This document shows positions 38,501-47,865 of a stretch of DNA of 64,000 bases, piece by piece (within the stretch, counting starts at the first letter, position 1; each line of letters opens with the position of its first letter). The stretch is from Caulobacter sp. UNC279MFTsu5.1 (GTDB lineage: Bacteria > Pseudomonadota > Alphaproteobacteria > Caulobacterales > Caulobacteraceae). The notes beneath the pieces were generated by a model that ran no database searches, was not told the origin of the DNA, and worked only from the letters and a program-made list of their open reading frames with translations. The stretch lies in contig NZ_FORN01000031.1 in assembly GCF_900114015.1 (NCBI RefSeq), positions 1 to 64,000 on the forward strand, written 5' to 3'. The translations under genes and the position numbers were made by a program.

Positions 38501-41203
38501 ATGCCTTCGCCCCCCAAGTCCGCACGGTTGAGCGACGCCGAGAGCGCGCGGTGGTTCTTCGACCACGCGCATGACCTGTTCGCCGTGGTGGCGCGCGGGC
38601 GGTTCGCGACGGTCAATCCGGCCTGGACGCGGGTGACCGGCTGGACCCGGCAGGAGCTGATCGGCCAGCCGGCGCTGCGCTTCGTGCACCCGGAGTCGCG
38701 CCAGGACTTCATCGAGACCGCCTCGCTGATCCGCGCCTCCGGCGAGGCCTTCAACCGCCTGAAGGTGACCTGCAAGACCGGCGGCTGGGTGTGGCTGGAA
38801 GGCCAGTCGCGCCTGGGCCCGAACGGCGAGATGGTCGGCGCCCTGCGCGACGTCACCGCCGACATGGCCCGCCGCGCCGAGATCGCCGCCGCCCACCAGA
38901 CCCGCGAGCTGCTGGCCTCCTCGGCCGGCGTCGGCATGTGGAGCTACGAGCCGCACGACCGCTACATCGAGTGGTCGCGCGACCTGCTGGAGGCCACGGG
39001 CCTGGGGCCGGAGACCATCGCCCGCCCCGAACAGTTCTACGACCGGCTGGACCCGGAGGATCGCGAGATCCTGGTGGAGGCCTTCGAGCGCGCCGTGCGC
39101 ACGGGCGTGGGCGGCACGATCGAGCACCGCCTGCGCGGGGCCGGCGGCCAGTGGTTCACCTACCGCGCCACCTTCCGCACCGAGCCGCGCGCCGACGGCC
39201 TGTTCGCCCTGAAGGGGATCTCGCAGAACGTCACCGAGGTGGCCCGCACCCGCGACGCGGCCGTCTGGGGCGAGCGTCAGGCCCGCCGGCTGGTCGAGGA
39301 AGCCCCGTTCGCCGTCGCCCTCTATGACCGCGACCTGCGCCTGCGGGTGGTCAGCCCGCGCTTCCTGGAGATCTTCCAGGCCACGGAGGAGCGGGTGATC
39401 GGCCGCAGCCTGCACGAGCTGACCTCGGGCTCGCGCAAGCGTTTCGTCCGGGCCGTCGAGCGCGCCCTGACCGGCCAGACGGTGGTGCGGCGCGAAGACC
39501 AGCTGCACGACGGCCTGGGCCGCAGCCACACCCTGCGCTGGGAGGCCCGCCCCTGGCGCGACGCCGACGGAGCCATCGCCGGGGTCATCACCTACATGGA
39601 CGACGTCACGGCCCTGTCGGAGGCCCGGCGCGAGGCCCGGGCCAACGCCCGGCGGCTGCGCGTGGCCCTGGGCGCGGCCCAGGCGGGGGTCTACGAGATC
39701 GACCACGCGGGCAAGGCGTTCTGGGGTTCGCCTGAGTTCCACCGCATCCTGGGCCGCCGGGTCACCTATGACGACGTGCGCAGCGCCGTCTGGCCGATGA
39801 TCCACCCCGACGACGTGGCCGCGGTCTACGACGCCGCCGAGGCCCGGCGACGGCGCGACGACGACGGCCAGTCCGGCGCCAGGGAGCGCTCGTTCGACGT
39901 ACGGGTGACGACGCCCGAGGGCGACGCGCGGTGGATCCGCATCTTTCACGAGGTGCGCGCCGACGCCGGCGGGCGCATCCGCAAGGCGTTCGGCCTGATC
40001 CTGGACATCGACGAGAAGAAACGCGCCGAGCTGGCCCTGGTCGAGGCCGAGCGCGCCGCCCAGGCCGCCAATGACGCCAAGGCCCAGTTCCTGGCCAATA
40101 TGAGCCACGAGATCCGCACGCCGATGAACGGGGTGCTGGGGGTCATGCACCTGCTCAAGCGCGAGAAGCTGCCGGGCGAGGCCGACCACCTGCTGGGCGA
40201 GGCCCTGGCCTGCGGCCGCATGCTGTCGACCCTACTGGACGACGTGATCGACTTTTCGCGGATCGAGGCCGGGCGGCTGGACGTCACCCAGGAGGCGGTC
40301 GACCCCAGCGAGCTGGCCGCGAGCGTGGCGCGGCTGCTGCGGGCCCAGGCCGAACACAAGGGGCTGGAACTGCGGGTCGACGCGCCCGACGTCGGCCTGA
40401 TCCTCACCGACCCCAGCCGGCTGCGCCAGGCGCTGTTCAACCTGGTGGGCAACGCCGTGAAGTTCACCCTGGCCGGCTCGGTGACCCTGAAGGTGCGCCG
40501 CCTGGAGGGGGACGATCCGCGCGTGGCCCCCAAGGTCGCCTTCGAGGTGATCGACACCGGCGTCGGCATCGCCGCCGAGGCCCAGGCCCGACTGTTCGAG
40601 CGCTTCCAGCAGGCCGACGCCAGCACCACCCGCCGGTTCGGCGGCTCCGGCCTGGGCCTGGCCATCACCCGGCGGCTGGCCCAGATGATGGGCGGCGAGG
40701 TCGTGTTCACCTCCCGCGAGGGCGTCGGCTCGACCTTCCTGCTGACCATCGCCGCCCCGCCGGCCCAGGCCCGGGCGGCCGAGGCCGAGATGCCCGACGG
40801 CCTGCTGCAGGGGCTGAAGATCCTGGTGGTCGAGGACAACGCCACCAACCGCCTGGTCGCCCGCCGCATCCTCGAACAGCTGGGCGCCAGCGTCGAGACG
40901 GCCGAGGACGGGCTGGACGGGGTGACGACGGCGGCGCGGGGCTTCGACCTGATCCTGATGGACGTGCAGATGCCCGGCATCGACGGCCTGGAGGCCGCCC
41001 GCCGCATCCGGGGCCTGCCCGGCCCCGCCGCCGACACCCCGATCATCGCCCTGACCGCCAACGTTCTGTCGCACCAGCGGGCCGCCTATCTGGCGGCCGG
41101 CATGAACGGCGTCGCCGCCAAGCCCATCGCCCCCGCCGCCCTGATCGGCGAGATCGTCCGCCTGGCGGGCGGCGAGGCGGAGGGCGCGGTGGCGGTGGCC
41201 TAG
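38501..41203 (+). CDS. Four-PAS hybrid sensor histidine kinase
   Basis: A 900-residue cytoplasmic hybrid kinase with no membrane segment. Four PAS/PAC units run about residues 15-130, 145-260, 270-385 and 395-520; then HisKA (phosphoacceptor His536 in MSHEIRTPMNG), HATPase (about 645-765, with NAVKF, DTGVGI and GSGLGLAI) and a receiver domain with Asp821 in LILMDVQMPGIDGLEA. I start at ATG 38501, six bases after GGAG, rather than 34 codons upstream inside the piuC terminus. No cognate regulator is beside it. Signal and output are unknown; the position after piuC hints at iron or redox. Confidence 0.92.
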   Translation: MPSPPKSARLSDAESARWFFDHAHDLFAVVARGRFATVNPAWTRVTGWTRQELIGQPALRFVHPESRQDFIETASLIRASGEAFNRLKVTCKTGGWVWLEGQSRLGPNGEMVGALRDVTADMARRAEIAAAHQTRELLASSAGVGMWSYEPHDRYIEWSRDLLEATGLGPETIARPEQFYDRLDPEDREILVEAFERAVRTGVGGTIEHRLRGAGGQWFTYRATFRTEPRADGLFALKGISQNVTEVARTRDAAVWGERQARRLVEEAPFAVALYDRDLRLRVVSPRFLEIFQATEERVIGRSLHELTSGSRKRFVRAVERALTGQTVVRREDQLHDGLGRSHTLRWEARPWRDADGAIAGVITYMDDVTALSEARREARANARRLRVALGAAQAGVYEIDHAGKAFWGSPEFHRILGRRVTYDDVRSAVWPMIHPDDVAAVYDAAEARRRRDDDGQSGARERSFDVRVTTPEGDARWIRIFHEVRADAGGRIRKAFGLILDIDEKKRAELALVEAERAAQAANDAKAQFLANMSHEIRTPMNGVLGVMHLLKREKLPGEADHLLGEALACGRMLSTLLDDVIDFSRIEAGRLDVTQEAVDPSELAASVARLLRAQAEHKGLELRVDAPDVGLILTDPSRLRQALFNLVGNAVKFTLAGSVTLKVRRLEGDDPRVAPKVAFEVIDTGVGIAAEAQARLFERFQQADASTTRRFGGSGLGLAITRRLAQMMGGEVVFTSREGVGSTFLLTIAAPPAQARAAEAEMPDGLLQGLKILVVEDNATNRLVARRILEQLGASVETAEDGLDGVTTAARGFDLILMDVQMPGIDGLEAARRIRGLPGPAADTPIIALTANVLSHQRAAYLAAGMNGVAAKPIAPAALIGEIVRLAGGEAEGAVAVA

Positions 41204-41245
41204 GATGCTGGACCCTTCCCCACTGGAGAGGGCTACAAACACATT

Positions 41246-41356
41246 GTCATCCCGGACGAGCGCGCAGCGCGAAGATCCGGGACCGACGCGTGAACGCGAG
41301 CGCTTGCGGCGGTCGCGGATCGGCGCCCGGCTTTCGCCGGGCTTGTCCGGGATGAC
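41246..41356. repeat. Dispersed long palindrome, type A copy 5
   Basis: Perfect 12-base arms GTCATCCCGGAC and GTCCGGGATGAC bound a 111-base element after the kinase gene. It shares its ends with copies 1 and 2 and has internal symmetry (GGCGCCCGGC TTTCGCCGGG region). The remaining bases up to the transporter gene show nothing further. Confidence 0.85.
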
Positions 41357-41471
41357 AGCTTTTGTGACCGATCCATATGCGGCGCCTCCCTCCGCTGTGG
41401 GAGGATCCGCCTTCCCACCTCGCCCGAAACCACGCTAAGCATTCCCCCAACGACACCGGGGGAAACCACGC

Positions 41472-43130
41472 ATGACGGCCCAGGCCAAGGGTGAGGACCG
41501 CGCCTCGATGCGCACGGTGGTGGCGGCCTCGTCCGCGGGCACCGCCTTCGAGTGGTACGACTTCTTCATCTTCGGCAGCCTGGCCCAGGTGATCTCCAAG
41601 ACCTTCTTCACGGGCCTGTCCGAGACGGCGGGCTACGTGGCCGCCCTGGCGCTGTTCGGGGTCGGCTTCGCGTTCCGGCCGCTGGGGGCGCTGGTGTTCG
41701 GCAAGATCGGCGACCAGGCCGGCCGCAAGGGCGCGTTCCTGGCCACCGTGCTGCTGATGGGCGGCGCGACCTTCGCCATCGCCCTGCTGCCGACCTACCA
41801 GCAGGCCGGGATCGTCTCGCCGATCCTGCTGATCCTGATGCGCTGCGTGCAGGGCTTCGCCCTGGGCGGCGAATATGGCGGGGCGGCGATCTATGTGGCC
41901 GAGCATTCGCCGCCTAATCAGCGCGGCTGGTCGACCTCGTGGGTGCAGACCTCGGCGGCGTTCGGCCTGTTCGGCGCACTGCTGGTGATCCTGGCCACGC
42001 GCTGGGCCCTGGGCCACAACGCCGCCCCGGGGGCCTTCGACGCCTGGGGCTGGCGCATCCCGTTCGCCGTCTCGATCGGCCTGCTGGGCGTGTCGGTCTG
42101 GATGCGCCTGAAGCTGACCGAGAGCCCGGCCTTCGCGCGGATGGAGGCCGAGGGCGCGGCCTCCAAGGCTCCCTACGCCGAGGCCTTCGGCCAGTGGAAG
42201 AACCTGAAACTGGTGCTGCTGGCCTTCTTCGCCATGATGTCGGCCCAGGGGGCGGTCTGGTACACCAGCTTCTTCTACGTCCAGACCTTCATGGAGAAGT
42301 TCCTCAAGGTCGCGCCGGGCACGATCAACGGCCTGATGATGGCCGCCACCGCGGTCAGCGCCGTATTCTACGTGGTGTTCGGCTGGCTGTCGGACAGGGT
42401 CGGCCGCAAGCCGGTGATGCTGGGCGGCATGACCCTGGCGCTGCTGTTCTACTTCCCCGGCTTCCACCTGCTGGAGCGCGCCGCCAACCCGGCCCTGGCC
42501 GAGGCCACGGCCCGCGCCCCGGTCAGCGTCACCGCCGATCCCAAGGACTGCGCCCTGCAGTTCGATCCCGTCGGCAAGGCCGCCTTCGTCTCGTCCTGCG
42601 ACATCGCCAAGAGCGCCCTGGCCAACGCCGGGATCTCCTACGCCAACCACGCCGGCCCGGCCGGCTCGCCGGCGGTGGTCCAGGTCGGCGACGCGCGGAT
42701 CGTGTCGAGAAGCGCCAAGGGCCTGCCGGCGAAGGAGGCCAAGGCGGTCAAGACCGGCGGCGAGGCCGCCATCAAGACCGCCCTGGCCAAGGCCGGTTAT
42801 CCGACCAAGGCCGACCCGGCGCGGATGAACTGGTGGGGCATGTTCGGCGTGCTGATGGTCTTCGTGATCGCCGCCACCGCCCTGTTCGGGCCGCTGGCCG
42901 CCTGCCTGGTCGAGCTGTTCCCGACGCGGGTGCGCTACACCGCCCTGTCGCTGCCCTATCACATCGGCACCGGCTGGATCGGCGGCTTCGTGCCGTTCAG
43001 CGCCTTCGCCATCGTCGCCGCGGTGGGGAACATCTATGCCGGGCTGTGGTACCCGGTGTTCTTCACCCTGATCAGCGTGCTGACGACCCTGTTCCTGCTG
43101 CCCGAGACCAAGGACCGCAGCCTGGATTGA
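41472..43130 (+). CDS. MFS transporter, MHS (metabolite:H+ symporter) family, with a large loop
   Basis: A 552-residue inner-membrane symporter. The first helix carries SSAGTAFEWYDFFIFG and the loop after it GKIGDQAGRKG, both MHS-type; RCVQGFALGGEYGGAAI and WLSDRVGRKPVML are the other family marks. Between helices near residues 340 and 455 is an insertion of roughly 110 polar residues with two Cys (PKDCALQF, SSCDIAKS), probably periplasmic, so the protein is longer than the usual 430. Substrate is probably a carboxylate or a compatible solute, but not determinable. It stands alone. Confidence 0.85.
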   Translation: MTAQAKGEDRASMRTVVAASSAGTAFEWYDFFIFGSLAQVISKTFFTGLSETAGYVAALALFGVGFAFRPLGALVFGKIGDQAGRKGAFLATVLLMGGATFAIALLPTYQQAGIVSPILLILMRCVQGFALGGEYGGAAIYVAEHSPPNQRGWSTSWVQTSAAFGLFGALLVILATRWALGHNAAPGAFDAWGWRIPFAVSIGLLGVSVWMRLKLTESPAFARMEAEGAASKAPYAEAFGQWKNLKLVLLAFFAMMSAQGAVWYTSFFYVQTFMEKFLKVAPGTINGLMMAATAVSAVFYVVFGWLSDRVGRKPVMLGGMTLALLFYFPGFHLLERAANPALAEATARAPVSVTADPKDCALQFDPVGKAAFVSSCDIAKSALANAGISYANHAGPAGSPAVVQVGDARIVSRSAKGLPAKEAKAVKTGGEAAIKTALAKAGYPTKADPARMNWWGMFGVLMVFVIAATALFGPLAACLVELFPTRVRYTALSLPYHIGTGWIGGFVPFSAFAIVAAVGNIYAGLWYPVFFTLISVLTTLFLLPETKDRSLD

Positions 43131-43141
43131 GACCGCGCCGG

Positions 43142-44038
43142 CTAGCCGGCCGGCGCGGCCATCAGCACCTCGACCGCCACCGATGCGGCCGCCAGGGCCT
43201 GGACGATCGCCGGATCGACCGGGGCCACGATCAGCCGGACGATCTGCTTGCCCTCCTTGGCCAAGGTCACCAGGGTTTCGGCGGCGACCTGCGCCGGGTC
43301 CAGCCGGTGGACGTCGCGGCGGGCCATGGTCACGATCTCGGGGTCGGCGCCCTCGTCGGCGATCAGCACGTCGGCCGCGCCCAGCGCCCGCAGCGCGCGC
43401 AGCGTCAGCAGGTCCGACGGTCCCTTGCCGGCGATGAACCGCACCTTGCCCTCGCGGCCCACGCCCCGGGCCAGGGCCTGGCGGAACAGCTGGCCGGCCT
43501 TCTCCATGTCGCCGGCCATGGCGGCCTGGGCGGCCTCGCCGGCCACCGCGTCGCGCAGGAAGGCCCGGCGCTCGTGCAGGGCGGGCAGGGCGCCGCGCAC
43601 CTCGTCCTGGAACTTGCGCAGCAGGGCCGCCACCCGGCCCGAGCCCTCGGGCACCTGGGCCTCGATGTCGTTGCGCAGCTTGGTGGCCAGGGTCGGCGAG
43701 CCGCCGCCGGTGCCGACCGCCGCCACCACCTCGCCGCGGTCGATCACCGCCGGGGTGTTGAAGTCGCTCATGGCCGGCTTGTCGACGACATTGACCAGCA
43801 CCCGCGCCGCGCGCGCCGCGCTGGCCGCGGCCTGCAGGAACACCTCGTCGTCGCCGGCCACGAAGGCCAGCACCGCCCCGGCGTAGGTCCCCGGCAGGAA
43901 GGCGGCGTGGCCGTCCACCCGCACCAGCGTCGCCGGCGAGCCGTCGAACAGCCGCGCCTTGTTGTCGGCGGCCTCGCCGCTGCCGGCGATCACGACCTTG
44001 CGGCCGGCCAGGGGAAAATAGGCGGGGAAGGAATCCAA
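43142..44038 (-). CDS. Siroheme synthase-like protein with a shortened C-terminal domain
   Basis: A 298-residue protein. Residues 1-150 are the NAD-dependent precorrin-2 dehydrogenase/ferrochelatase part (GRKVVIAGSGEAADNKARL, VNVVDKPAMSDFNTPAV, GTGGGSPTLATKLRNDIE) and about 150-205 the dimerisation part. The C terminus ([40 protein letters not shown]) starts like the uroporphyrinogen methyltransferase domain but ends after about 90 residues instead of about 240. It therefore likely lacks methyltransferase activity, which a separate CobA would supply. Divergent from the molybdo-hydroxylase genes. Confidence 0.8.
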   Translation of the reverse strand: MDSFPAYFPLAGRKVVIAGSGEAADNKARLFDGSPATLVRVDGHAAFLPGTYAGAVLAFVAGDDEVFLQAAASAARAARVLVNVVDKPAMSDFNTPAVIDRGEVVAAVGTGGGSPTLATKLRNDIEAQVPEGSGRVAALLRKFQDEVRGALPALHERRAFLRDAVAGEAAQAAMAGDMEKAGQLFRQALARGVGREGKVRFIAGKGPSDLLTLRALRALGAADVLIADEGADPEIVTMARRDVHRLDPAQVAAETLVTLAKEGKQIVRLIVAPVDPAIVQALAAASVAVEVLMAAPAG

Positions 44039-44189
44039 GGGCGCGGGTCCTGAAGGCGAAACAAGCGAACGTGCCGGTCAGGCTAGCCTGCCTGAACCAA
44101 GATTTCACTGGCGGGTTTGGGTCTAAGCAGTGTTAGATTCGACCAAGCCGGGCCGTCGCGCTCCACTTTTCGCTTGGGAGGCGAAAGCC

Positions 44190-44756
44190 ATGACGTCGAT
44201 GTTGGACATCAACGGCAAGACCGTCGCGGTGAAGGCCGCCCCGGAGACGCCGCTGCTTTGGGTGCTGCGCGACGAGCTGGGCCTGACCGGCACGAAGTTC
44301 GGCTGCGGCATGGCCCAGTGCGGGGCCTGCACCGTCCACGTCAACGGCGACCCGGTGCGCGCGTGCGTGACGCCGATCGCCGCCCTGTCCGGCGCCAAGA
44401 TCGCCACCATCGAGAGCCTGGGCGGAGCCCACCCGCTGCAGCAGGCCTGGGTCAAGCACGACGTCCCGCAATGCGGCTACTGCCAGTCGGGCCAGATCAT
44501 GTCGGCCGCCGCCCTGCTGGCCCAGACCAAGGCGCCCAGCGACGAGGACATCGACAACGCCATGAGCGGCAACATCTGTCGCTGCGGCACCTACCAGCGC
44601 ATCCGCGCCGCCATCAAGGACGCCGCCGGCCTGACGGCCGCCACGGCGGTCGCCGCGCCCGCCGCCCAGGGGCCGGGCAAGTCCGTCGCCGCCAACGACA
44701 TCGACGACGACATCGCCGCGGCCTCGGGCTCGACCAGCCGGGGAGTGGGCCAATGA
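44190..44756 (+). CDS. 2Fe-2S subunit of an IorA/CoxS-like molybdo-hydroxylase
   Basis: A 188-residue electron-transfer subunit. The plant-type cluster is bound by the cysteines of [16 protein letters not shown] and the second cluster by QCGYCQSGQ and NICRCGTY. Such subunits partner with large molybdopterin subunits such as isoquinoline 1-oxidoreductase (IorA). A C-terminal tail of about 40 residues (Ala/Gly/Asp-rich) is beyond the usual length. Start at ATG 44190 after GGGAGGCGAAAGCC. The large-subunit gene overlaps its end by four bases (ATGA). Confidence 0.92.
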   Translation: MTSMLDINGKTVAVKAAPETPLLWVLRDELGLTGTKFGCGMAQCGACTVHVNGDPVRACVTPIAALSGAKIATIESLGGAHPLQQAWVKHDVPQCGYCQSGQIMSAAALLAQTKAPSDEDIDNAMSGNICRCGTYQRIRAAIKDAAGLTAATAVAAPAAQGPGKSVAANDIDDDIAAASGSTSRGVGQ

Positions 44757-46948
44757 ACGGGCCTTTCGAGACGCTTCGCCGCCCGGACGGCGTCAGCCGC
44801 CGCGACCTGGTGGTCGGCGCGACCCTGGTCGGCGGCGCCCTGCTGGTCGGCTGCTCGCCGGCCGACCTGATGAGCGCGGGCTCCAAGGTCGAGCCCGGCG
44901 CGTTCGGGCCGTTCATCCAGTTCGACCCGGACGGTGCGGTGACGGTGCTGTCCAAGCACATCGAGTTCGGCCAGGGCAACCACGCGGGCCTGGCGGCCAT
45001 CGTCGCCGAGGAGCTGGACGCCGACTGGAGCCGGGTCAGGGTCGTCCATGCGCCCGCCAACGCCAAGCTCTATGGCAACAGCACGGCCGGCATCCAACTG
45101 ACCGGCGGCTCGTCGGCGATCTCCAATTCCTGGGAGCAGCTGCGCAAGGCCGGGGCGGCGGCGCGGGCGATGTTCGTGCAGGCGGCGGCGACGCGCTGGA
45201 ACGTCCCGGTCGGCCAGGTCACCGTCAAGGACGGGGTGGTCGCCCACGCCAGCGGCAAGAGCGCGGGGTTCGGCGAGCTGATCGCCGACGCCGCCAAGGT
45301 GACGCCGCCCGAGGCCCCGACCCTGAAGGATCCCAAGACCTTCACCCTGATCGGCTCCGACCGGGTGCGCCGCAAGGACAGCCTGATCAAGAGCACCGGC
45401 GCGGCCCGCTACACCCAGGACGTCCAGTTGCCGAACATGCTGGTGGCGATGGTCGCCCACCCGCCGCGCTTCGGCGCCAGCGTGAAGAGCTTCGACGCCG
45501 ACGACGCCAGGAAAGTGGCCGGCGTGGTCGACGTTTACGAGATCCCGACCGGCGTGGCGGTGGTCGCCGACACCACCTACGCCGCCCGCATGGGCCGCGA
45601 GGCCCTCAAGGTCGAGTGGGACGAGGGCAAGGTCGAGACCCGGAGCTCGGCGACGATCGCCCAGCAGTGGCGCGACATCGCCGCCGGCAAGGGACCTTCC
45701 GACCTGAAGTGGGAGGCCTTCGATTCCAAGGGCGACGCGGCGGCGGCTTCGGCCGGCAAGGGGGCGTCGGTGTTCGAGACCACCTACGACTTCCCCTATC
45801 TGGCCCATGCGACGATGGAGCCGATGAACTGCGTGGCGATCGTCGACGGCAGCAAGGTCAAGCTGATCCACGGCTCCCAGGCCCAGACCCTGGACCAGAT
45901 GAACGCGGCCAAGATCGTCAAGACCCTGCCCGGCTCGGTCGAGATCGAGACCCTGTTCGCCGGCGGTTCGTTCGGCCGGCGGGCCAATTTCCCGTCCGAC
46001 TACGTGGCCGAATGCGTGGCCATCGCCCACAAGGTCGGCGGCGGCCGGCCCGTGAAGCTGGTCTGGACCCGCGAGGACGACATGCGGGCCGGCTTCTTCC
46101 GGCCGCTGGTCCATCACGCCGTGCGGGTGACGCTGGACAAGGACGGCTATCCGGCGACCTGGCGCCACCGGATCGTCACCCAGTCGATCATGAAGGGCGC
46201 GCCGATGCCCTCGAAGGGGCCCGATCAGACCGCGATCGAGGGGACGGCCGGTTCGCCCTATCTGAAGGCCACGCCGGTGGTCGACGCCCAGCTGGCCCTG
46301 CCCGAGGGCGGCGTGCCGGTCCTGTGGTGGCGGTCGGTGGGCGCGACCCACACCGCCTTCGTCATGGAGCACACCATCGACCAGCTGGCGCTCAAGGCCG
46401 GCAAGGATCCGGTCGACTACCGCCGGGCGCTGTACGCCAAGATCGGTCCCGAGGGCGAGCGGCATCTCGCGGTCCTGAACCTGGCGGTCGAGAAGGCCGG
46501 CCCGGCCCCGGCCGCCGGTTTCACGCGCGGCGTGGCCGTGCACGAGAGCTTCGGCTCGGTCGTCGCCCAGGTGGCCGAGGTCAAGCTGGTCGACGGCCAT
46601 CCGCGGGTCGGCCGGGTGGTCACGGCCATCGACTGCGGCGTGGCGGTCTCGCCCGACCAGGTCGCCGCCCAGATGGAGGGCGGAACCTGCTACGGCCTGT
46701 CGGCGGCGCTGTACGGCGAGATCACCCTGACGGACGGCAAGGTCGACCAGAGTAATTTCGACACCTACCGCGTACTGCGGATGAACGAGGCGCCGACGGT
46801 CGAGACCCACATCCTGCCCTCGGGCAATCCGCCCAGCGGCGTGGGCGAGCCGGGCACGCCGGTCATCGCCCCGGCGGTGGCCAACGCGCTGCTGGCCCTG
46901 TCGAAGACGCCCACCACCCGCCTGCCGTTCGTCCGCGCCGAGGCCTGA
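44753..46948 (+). CDS. Molybdopterin-binding subunit of an IorB-like hydroxylase
   Basis: A 731-residue large subunit of the xanthine-dehydrogenase superfamily, single-chain IorB type. The N terminus has a twin-arginine motif (SRRDLVVGA) followed by a hydrophobic stretch and a lipobox (LVGC), so it may be folded in the cytoplasm, exported by Tat and lipid-anchored. Molybdopterin-region motifs include [32 protein letters not shown] and the C-terminal [13 protein letters not shown], whose Glu is the catalytic base. No cytochrome or FAD subunit gene is attached. Substrate is probably an aldehyde or N-heterocycle, inferred only from family. Confidence 0.9.
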   Translation: MNGPFETLRRPDGVSRRDLVVGATLVGGALLVGCSPADLMSAGSKVEPGAFGPFIQFDPDGAVTVLSKHIEFGQGNHAGLAAIVAEELDADWSRVRVVHAPANAKLYGNSTAGIQLTGGSSAISNSWEQLRKAGAAARAMFVQAAATRWNVPVGQVTVKDGVVAHASGKSAGFGELIADAAKVTPPEAPTLKDPKTFTLIGSDRVRRKDSLIKSTGAARYTQDVQLPNMLVAMVAHPPRFGASVKSFDADDARKVAGVVDVYEIPTGVAVVADTTYAARMGREALKVEWDEGKVETRSSATIAQQWRDIAAGKGPSDLKWEAFDSKGDAAAASAGKGASVFETTYDFPYLAHATMEPMNCVAIVDGSKVKLIHGSQAQTLDQMNAAKIVKTLPGSVEIETLFAGGSFGRRANFPSDYVAECVAIAHKVGGGRPVKLVWTREDDMRAGFFRPLVHHAVRVTLDKDGYPATWRHRIVTQSIMKGAPMPSKGPDQTAIEGTAGSPYLKATPVVDAQLALPEGGVPVLWWRSVGATHTAFVMEHTIDQLALKAGKDPVDYRRALYAKIGPEGERHLAVLNLAVEKAGPAPAAGFTRGVAVHESFGSVVAQVAEVKLVDGHPRVGRVVTAIDCGVAVSPDQVAAQMEGGTCYGLSAALYGEITLTDGKVDQSNFDTYRVLRMNEAPTVETHILPSGNPPSGVGEPGTPVIAPAVANALLALSKTPTTRLPFVRAEA

Positions 46949-47082
46949 ACGTCGGGCGATCGCCAAATAGCGGCCGCCCGGCTTAGCGAAATTCGATGCG
47001 GTTTTGACGTAACGCGCCCTCTGGCGACGTCATCGGTCAAGTCTTGCTGGACGTAAGGCGAGCCACGAACCATTTTAGCGGC
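46949..47082 (+). promoter_or_regulatory. Regulatory gap with three GACGT repeats
   Basis: Between the hydroxylase large-subunit gene and the HTH ORF. A TTGACG hexamer (47004-47009) equals the Caulobacter housekeeping -35 consensus, but a matching -10 is not obvious. GACGT recurs at 47006-47010, 47026-47030 and 47050-47054; the first two, with the TGACG...CGTCA symmetry they create, span about 25 bases. Suggestive of a binding site for the downstream HTH protein. Confidence 0.35.
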
Positions 47083-47386
47083 ATGGTGGACTCCGGCGAC
47101 AACCTGGGCTTCGAGCGGCTGACTCCTCGCGAGCGGGAGATTCTGCGGCTGATCGCTCAGTATCGACAGTCCAAGGAAATCGCCCGTCTGTTGAGGCTGT
47201 CGCCCAAGACGGTCGAGATGCACGTGCTCAGCGCGCGCCGCCGGCTGGCCGGTTTGAACCGCCGCGACGCCGCCCTGGCGTTCATCGCCTGGGAAACCGA
47301 CCCCGGTAATGACTACCGTAAGCAATCGGCTGAGCTAGCCACGGCCCAGTTAGAGGTCTCTTCTCGTTTCAACAGCGAGAGCAGCC
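47083..47386 (+). CDS. LuxR-type helix-turn-helix regulator (C terminus unclear)
   Basis: The first about 75 residues form a LuxR/CsgD-type DNA-binding domain (ERLTPREREILRLIAQ, SKEIARLLRLSPKTVEMHV, SARRRLAGLNRRDAAL). No receiver or other sensory domain precedes it. The start is ATG 47083; a TTG at 47044 is an alternative. The frame stays open without a stop to 47790, reading through two other genes, but codon bias is lost after the sequence AWETDP near 47310. I therefore end the feature before the next gene; the real stop may be missing through a frameshift. Confidence 0.6.
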
Positions 47387-47647
47387 ATGACGAAACCTTC
47401 CACGAACAGTCCGAACCCGACCTCGGCCTTCTTCATCGCGAGCTGGCAGTCCCTGGAAGAGGGTCTGACCTTGATGGCGGGGACGCCCGAGCGCGGCCGG
47501 CTGGTGGCGGAGACGGTCTCGGCCCTGCGCAAGGCGCAGGCGGCGGGCGATCCTCCGGGCAAGCTGCTGCTGAGGGTCCTGGCCGCGACGGCCTTCCTGG
47601 CGGACGACACGCCGCTGCGTATGGAAGGAGCTGGCGCGATGACCTGA
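47387..47647 (+). CDS. 86-residue hypothetical protein
   Basis: A small soluble protein (MTKPSTNSPNPTSAFFIASW at the start, then EGLTLMAGTPERGRLVAE and KLLLRVLAATAFLADDTPL). Nearly every codon ends in G or C, which supports this frame rather than the overlapping frame of the HTH ORF. GAGAG precedes the ATG. The pattern of two helices with Ala/Leu spacing suggests an alpha-helical protein. Family unknown. Its stop is at the region where the next small membrane ORF begins. Confidence 0.6.
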   Translation: MTKPSTNSPNPTSAFFIASWQSLEEGLTLMAGTPERGRLVAETVSALRKAQAAGDPPGKLLLRVLAATAFLADDTPLRMEGAGAMT

Positions 47648-47652
47648 CTCCT

Positions 47653-47790
47653 TTGCAGTGGCTGGGCCTGATCCTCGCGGTCGCCACCCTGGGCGGAATC
47701 CTGCTCGGGACGGTCACGATGGGCGCCCACGAATTCCTCTACGCCCTCCAGCGGTTCCGCGAGGGCTGGAGCCCGCCCCCGGCGCCCTGA
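47653..47790 (+). CDS. Small membrane ORF (start uncertain)
   Basis: A 45-codon frame with one hydrophobic helix (WLGLILAVATLGGILLGTV) and a short tail ending REGWSPPPAP. Third positions are almost all G or C, so the frame is probably coding. No ATG or GTG precedes it in frame; TTG 47653 is five bases after the upstream stop, and CTG 47644 is nearer the AAGGAG at 47625-47630. Re-initiation after the 86-residue gene, or a frameshift fusion of the two, are both possible. Confidence 0.4.
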   Translation: MQWLGLILAVATLGGILLGTVTMGAHEFLYALQRFREGWSPPPAP

Positions 47791-47865
47791 GCGCCGATCT
47801 TCCAGGAACATCTTCACAGACTTGAACGTGCGGGGGGGTACCCGTGCGACCGGGAGAGTCATGCC

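Noticed and set aside
41204..41471. Short frames over the type A repeat before the transporter
   Set aside because: They consist mostly of palindrome sequence and lack ribosome binding sites.
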